A stretch of 64,000 nt of DNA from Vibrio cyclitrophicus (GTDB lineage: Bacteria > Pseudomonadota > Gammaproteobacteria > Enterobacterales > Vibrionaceae), in contig CP065367.1 of the NCBI GenBank assembly GCA_023206055.1, positions 682,001 through 746,000 of the forward strand, written 5' to 3'. Under the pieces are notes generated by a model. That model did no database searches. It had not been told where the DNA came from and saw only the letters and a list, made by a program, of their open reading frames with translations. Position 1 is the first letter of the stretch; the number at the start of each line of letters is the position of its first letter. The translations under genes were made by a program, and so were the position numbers. Below are positions 62,570 to 64,000 of the stretch, piece after piece.

Positions 62570-63514
62570 ATGGACAATCATAAAGAAAGAGCTTTTTGCG
62601 CCGTTGTGGGCGCATTGGTTGGAGACGCCGCTTCAATGGGGTTACATTGGCTGTATGACCAAGAGAGGATCTTACAGGTTGCGGGTTTTGAACCAGAATT
62701 TCGCTCACCAAACCAGTTCGATTATCAAGACAAAGGTTACTTTGCCCACCAAGGAAAATCCGCTGGCGACCAATCGCAATACGGTGCTCAGTTATTGGCG
62801 ATGGTCGATAGCTTAGTCGGTAACCAACACTACGATGAAGCGAGTTACATTAAGCACTTCCGTTTCTGGTTTGATTTTGGTGGCAGTTGGCAAGGTTACA
62901 TTGATAAAGCGACTCGTATGAGCTTGCTGAACATACATCAACTAGAGCTAGCAGATGCTCCAATTACAGCCTGTGGCGCAGATGACACCCAATTACCTGC
63001 GGTTTCAAAACTGATTCCTTTGGTGGCGTGTACCTACACCTCTCACACCTTACCGGCTATGGTCGAAAGTGCGGTTCGAGTCACTAATAATAATGATAAA
63101 GCAGTAGAGTGGGCACAAGCCATCACCCTACTGATTCAAGCCGCGATACAAGGCAATTCACCATTACAGTCAGTAGAAATGGTACGACAAACCTGCAGCA
63201 AGTTTATCCACGATCAAATCGATGAAGCACTGGCTGAGCCCGAACTTTCCATAACAGATGCCGCGAAAAAGTTCGGATTACATTGTGAATTGAGTGCCGC
63301 GTTCCCACTACTGATTCGCATTATTGCTGGCGCTCAGAGCTTTAAACAAGGCATTCGTGACAATATCTTATGTGGTGGTGACAGCTGCGGGCGTGCGATT
63401 GTGATTGGCGCTGTATTAGCGGCGTGTTTCTACGAAGAAGATGGTGAAATTCCAACCGAATGGCTAAAACAAGTCGAACTCAATGGCGGTGTGCTGTCTT
63501 TGCCTATTGAGTGA
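62570..63514 (+). CDS. ADP-ribosylglycohydrolase-fold protein, J-crystallin/SelJ-like
   Basis: 314 residues. The N-terminal GALVGDAASMGLHWLYD and C-terminal GGDSCGRAIVIGAVLAA place it in the ADP-ribosylglycohydrolase (DraG) superfamily. The usual metal-binding residues are altered: the early TDDT stretch is AGDQSQYG and the late GGDTD is GGDSCG. The residues differ from active ADP-ribosylhydrolases and resemble the group containing J1 crystallins and SelJ. Its activity is therefore uncertain. It is transcribed alone, convergent with the LysR-type gene. Confidence 0.85.
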   Translation: MDNHKERAFCAVVGALVGDAASMGLHWLYDQERILQVAGFEPEFRSPNQFDYQDKGYFAHQGKSAGDQSQYGAQLLAMVDSLVGNQHYDEASYIKHFRFWFDFGGSWQGYIDKATRMSLLNIHQLELADAPITACGADDTQLPAVSKLIPLVACTYTSHTLPAMVESAVRVTNNNDKAVEWAQAITLLIQAAIQGNSPLQSVEMVRQTCSKFIHDQIDEALAEPELSITDAAKKFGLHCELSAAFPLLIRIIAGAQSFKQGIRDNILCGGDSCGRAIVIGAVLAACFYEEDGEIPTEWLKQVELNGGVLSLPIE

Positions 63515-63574
63515 TTTCCACAATAACGAACTAGAGTCTGACATAAGACAAGTAAACTTCTAGGTCGAAGACTG

Positions 63575-64000
63575 TCATTCCTTTAAGGTTGGAACACACT
63601 GCGATAACTCATTTTTCAGCCAAACCACAAACGGGCTTTCTGGCTCATCGCGCTTGTTATCTTGTGTGAGCAATATGTACTGATGACCGGAAGGCACAAA
63701 GCCGAACGGTGCGATTAAGTTGCCTCTATTCAAATCATCAACCACCAATGGATAAGAACCAAGAGCCGCTCCTAGCCCATCAACGGCCGCTTGAAAGCAG
63801 AAATAGAAGTGTGCAAAGGTCTGGTTTGATATAGTTTGTGACACCAATCGGCGATCAAATTCACTATCTTTGGTGATGGATGCCCAGTGGCTCCAAGCGT
63901 TTGGTCGCGTGCTGCTGTGCAGTAATTTTACATCGGCTAACTTGTCTTTGACCTGTTGCCAGTAATCAGGCGAGAACACAGGGCCAACCCACTCTTCAAC
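63575..64000 (-). CDS. LysR family regulator (C-terminal part, truncated by the window)
   Basis: The frame is open to the window edge, reading VEEWVGP just before FSPDYWQQV, so the N-terminal HTH lies outside. The visible 141 or so residues form the LysR substrate-binding domain: HFYFCFQAAVDGLGAALGSYPLVVDDLNRGNLIAPFG, a typical GcvA-like end. The GTG at 63979 is internal. Target genes are not visible. Confidence 0.88.
   Translation of the reverse strand, partial: VEEWVGPVFSPDYWQQVKDKLADVKLLHSSTRPNAWSHWASITKDSEFDRRLVSQTISNQTFAHFYFCFQAAVDGLGAALGSYPLVVDDLNRGNLIAPFGFVPSGHQYILLTQDNKRDEPESPFVVWLKNELSQCVPTLKE

Noticed and set aside
1..64000. tRNA, rRNA, CRISPR array, prophage, transposase
   Set aside because: Read through with none recognised. 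No regular direct repeats or integrase/transposase-like products were found.

Overview
The window looks like part of a Vibrio genome, most probably the second chromosome of a marine Vibrio. It is moderately AT-rich and gene-dense, with strong rho-independent terminators. A periplasmic nitrate reductase end followed by the 45-residue TIGR02808 microprotein sits beside a phaB-phaA-phaP-phaC operon, and a large chitodextrinase-type GH18 enzyme lies further along. I recall a similar set on V. cholerae chromosome II. No rRNA, tRNA, CRISPR array, prophage or intact insertion sequence was seen, and species cannot be fixed by eye.

Layout. 1-1.03 kb: end of napB, napC and a nap-linked microprotein. 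1.16-5.5 kb: polyhydroxybutyrate operon (minus strand). 6.1-10.3 kb: small hypothetical proteins and a divergent Lrp-type regulator/EamA exporter pair. 10.3-13.9 kb: two tandem spondin-domain exported proteins with an OmpR-type regulator and a sensor kinase. 14.3-20.4 kb: YggL, a PhoX phosphatase behind a possible Pho box, a LysE exporter, a DEAD-box helicase and a CobW-type GTPase. 21.0-23.6 kb: ClcA and a TehA-type channel. 23.7-29.4 kb: a six-gene minus-strand operon (LacI regulator, binding protein, two permeases, ATPase, cytosolic phosphodiesterase). 29.8-32.9 kb: divergent hmp/norR nitric-oxide module with readable sigma-54, NorR and FNR sites.

33.0-40.5 kb: glutaredoxin-like protein, OmpA-like lipoprotein, DsbA-like lipoprotein, FKBP isomerase, a NemR-like TetR regulator with a CurA-type reductase and glutathione transferase (the same operator upstream of both units), a long RluA-type pseudouridine synthase and a cysteine-cluster protein. 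40.6-50.2 kb: PBP5/6-type carboxypeptidase, DUF4136 lipoprotein, YgjV-like protein, diguanylate cyclase, chitodextrinase and a BCCT transporter. 50.3-56.3 kb: a looser region with a single RidA, an unusual three-domain RidA fusion, three GNAT acetyltransferases and small membrane proteins or lipoproteins. 56.4-58.7 kb: AraC-type regulator divergent from a YqhD-type aldehyde reductase. 58.9-62.4 kb: polar amino-acid ABC importer. 62.6-64 kb: a degenerate ADP-ribosylglycohydrolase-fold protein and the C-terminal part of a LysR regulator.

The points most worth following are the triple-RidA protein, the spondin pair wired to a two-component system whose kinase lacks the usual G1 box, the ABC importer coupled to a cytosolic phosphodiesterase, the non-canonical ADP-ribosylglycohydrolase-fold protein, and several near-perfect operator-like or terminator palindromes. 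None of these is proven new from sequence alone.
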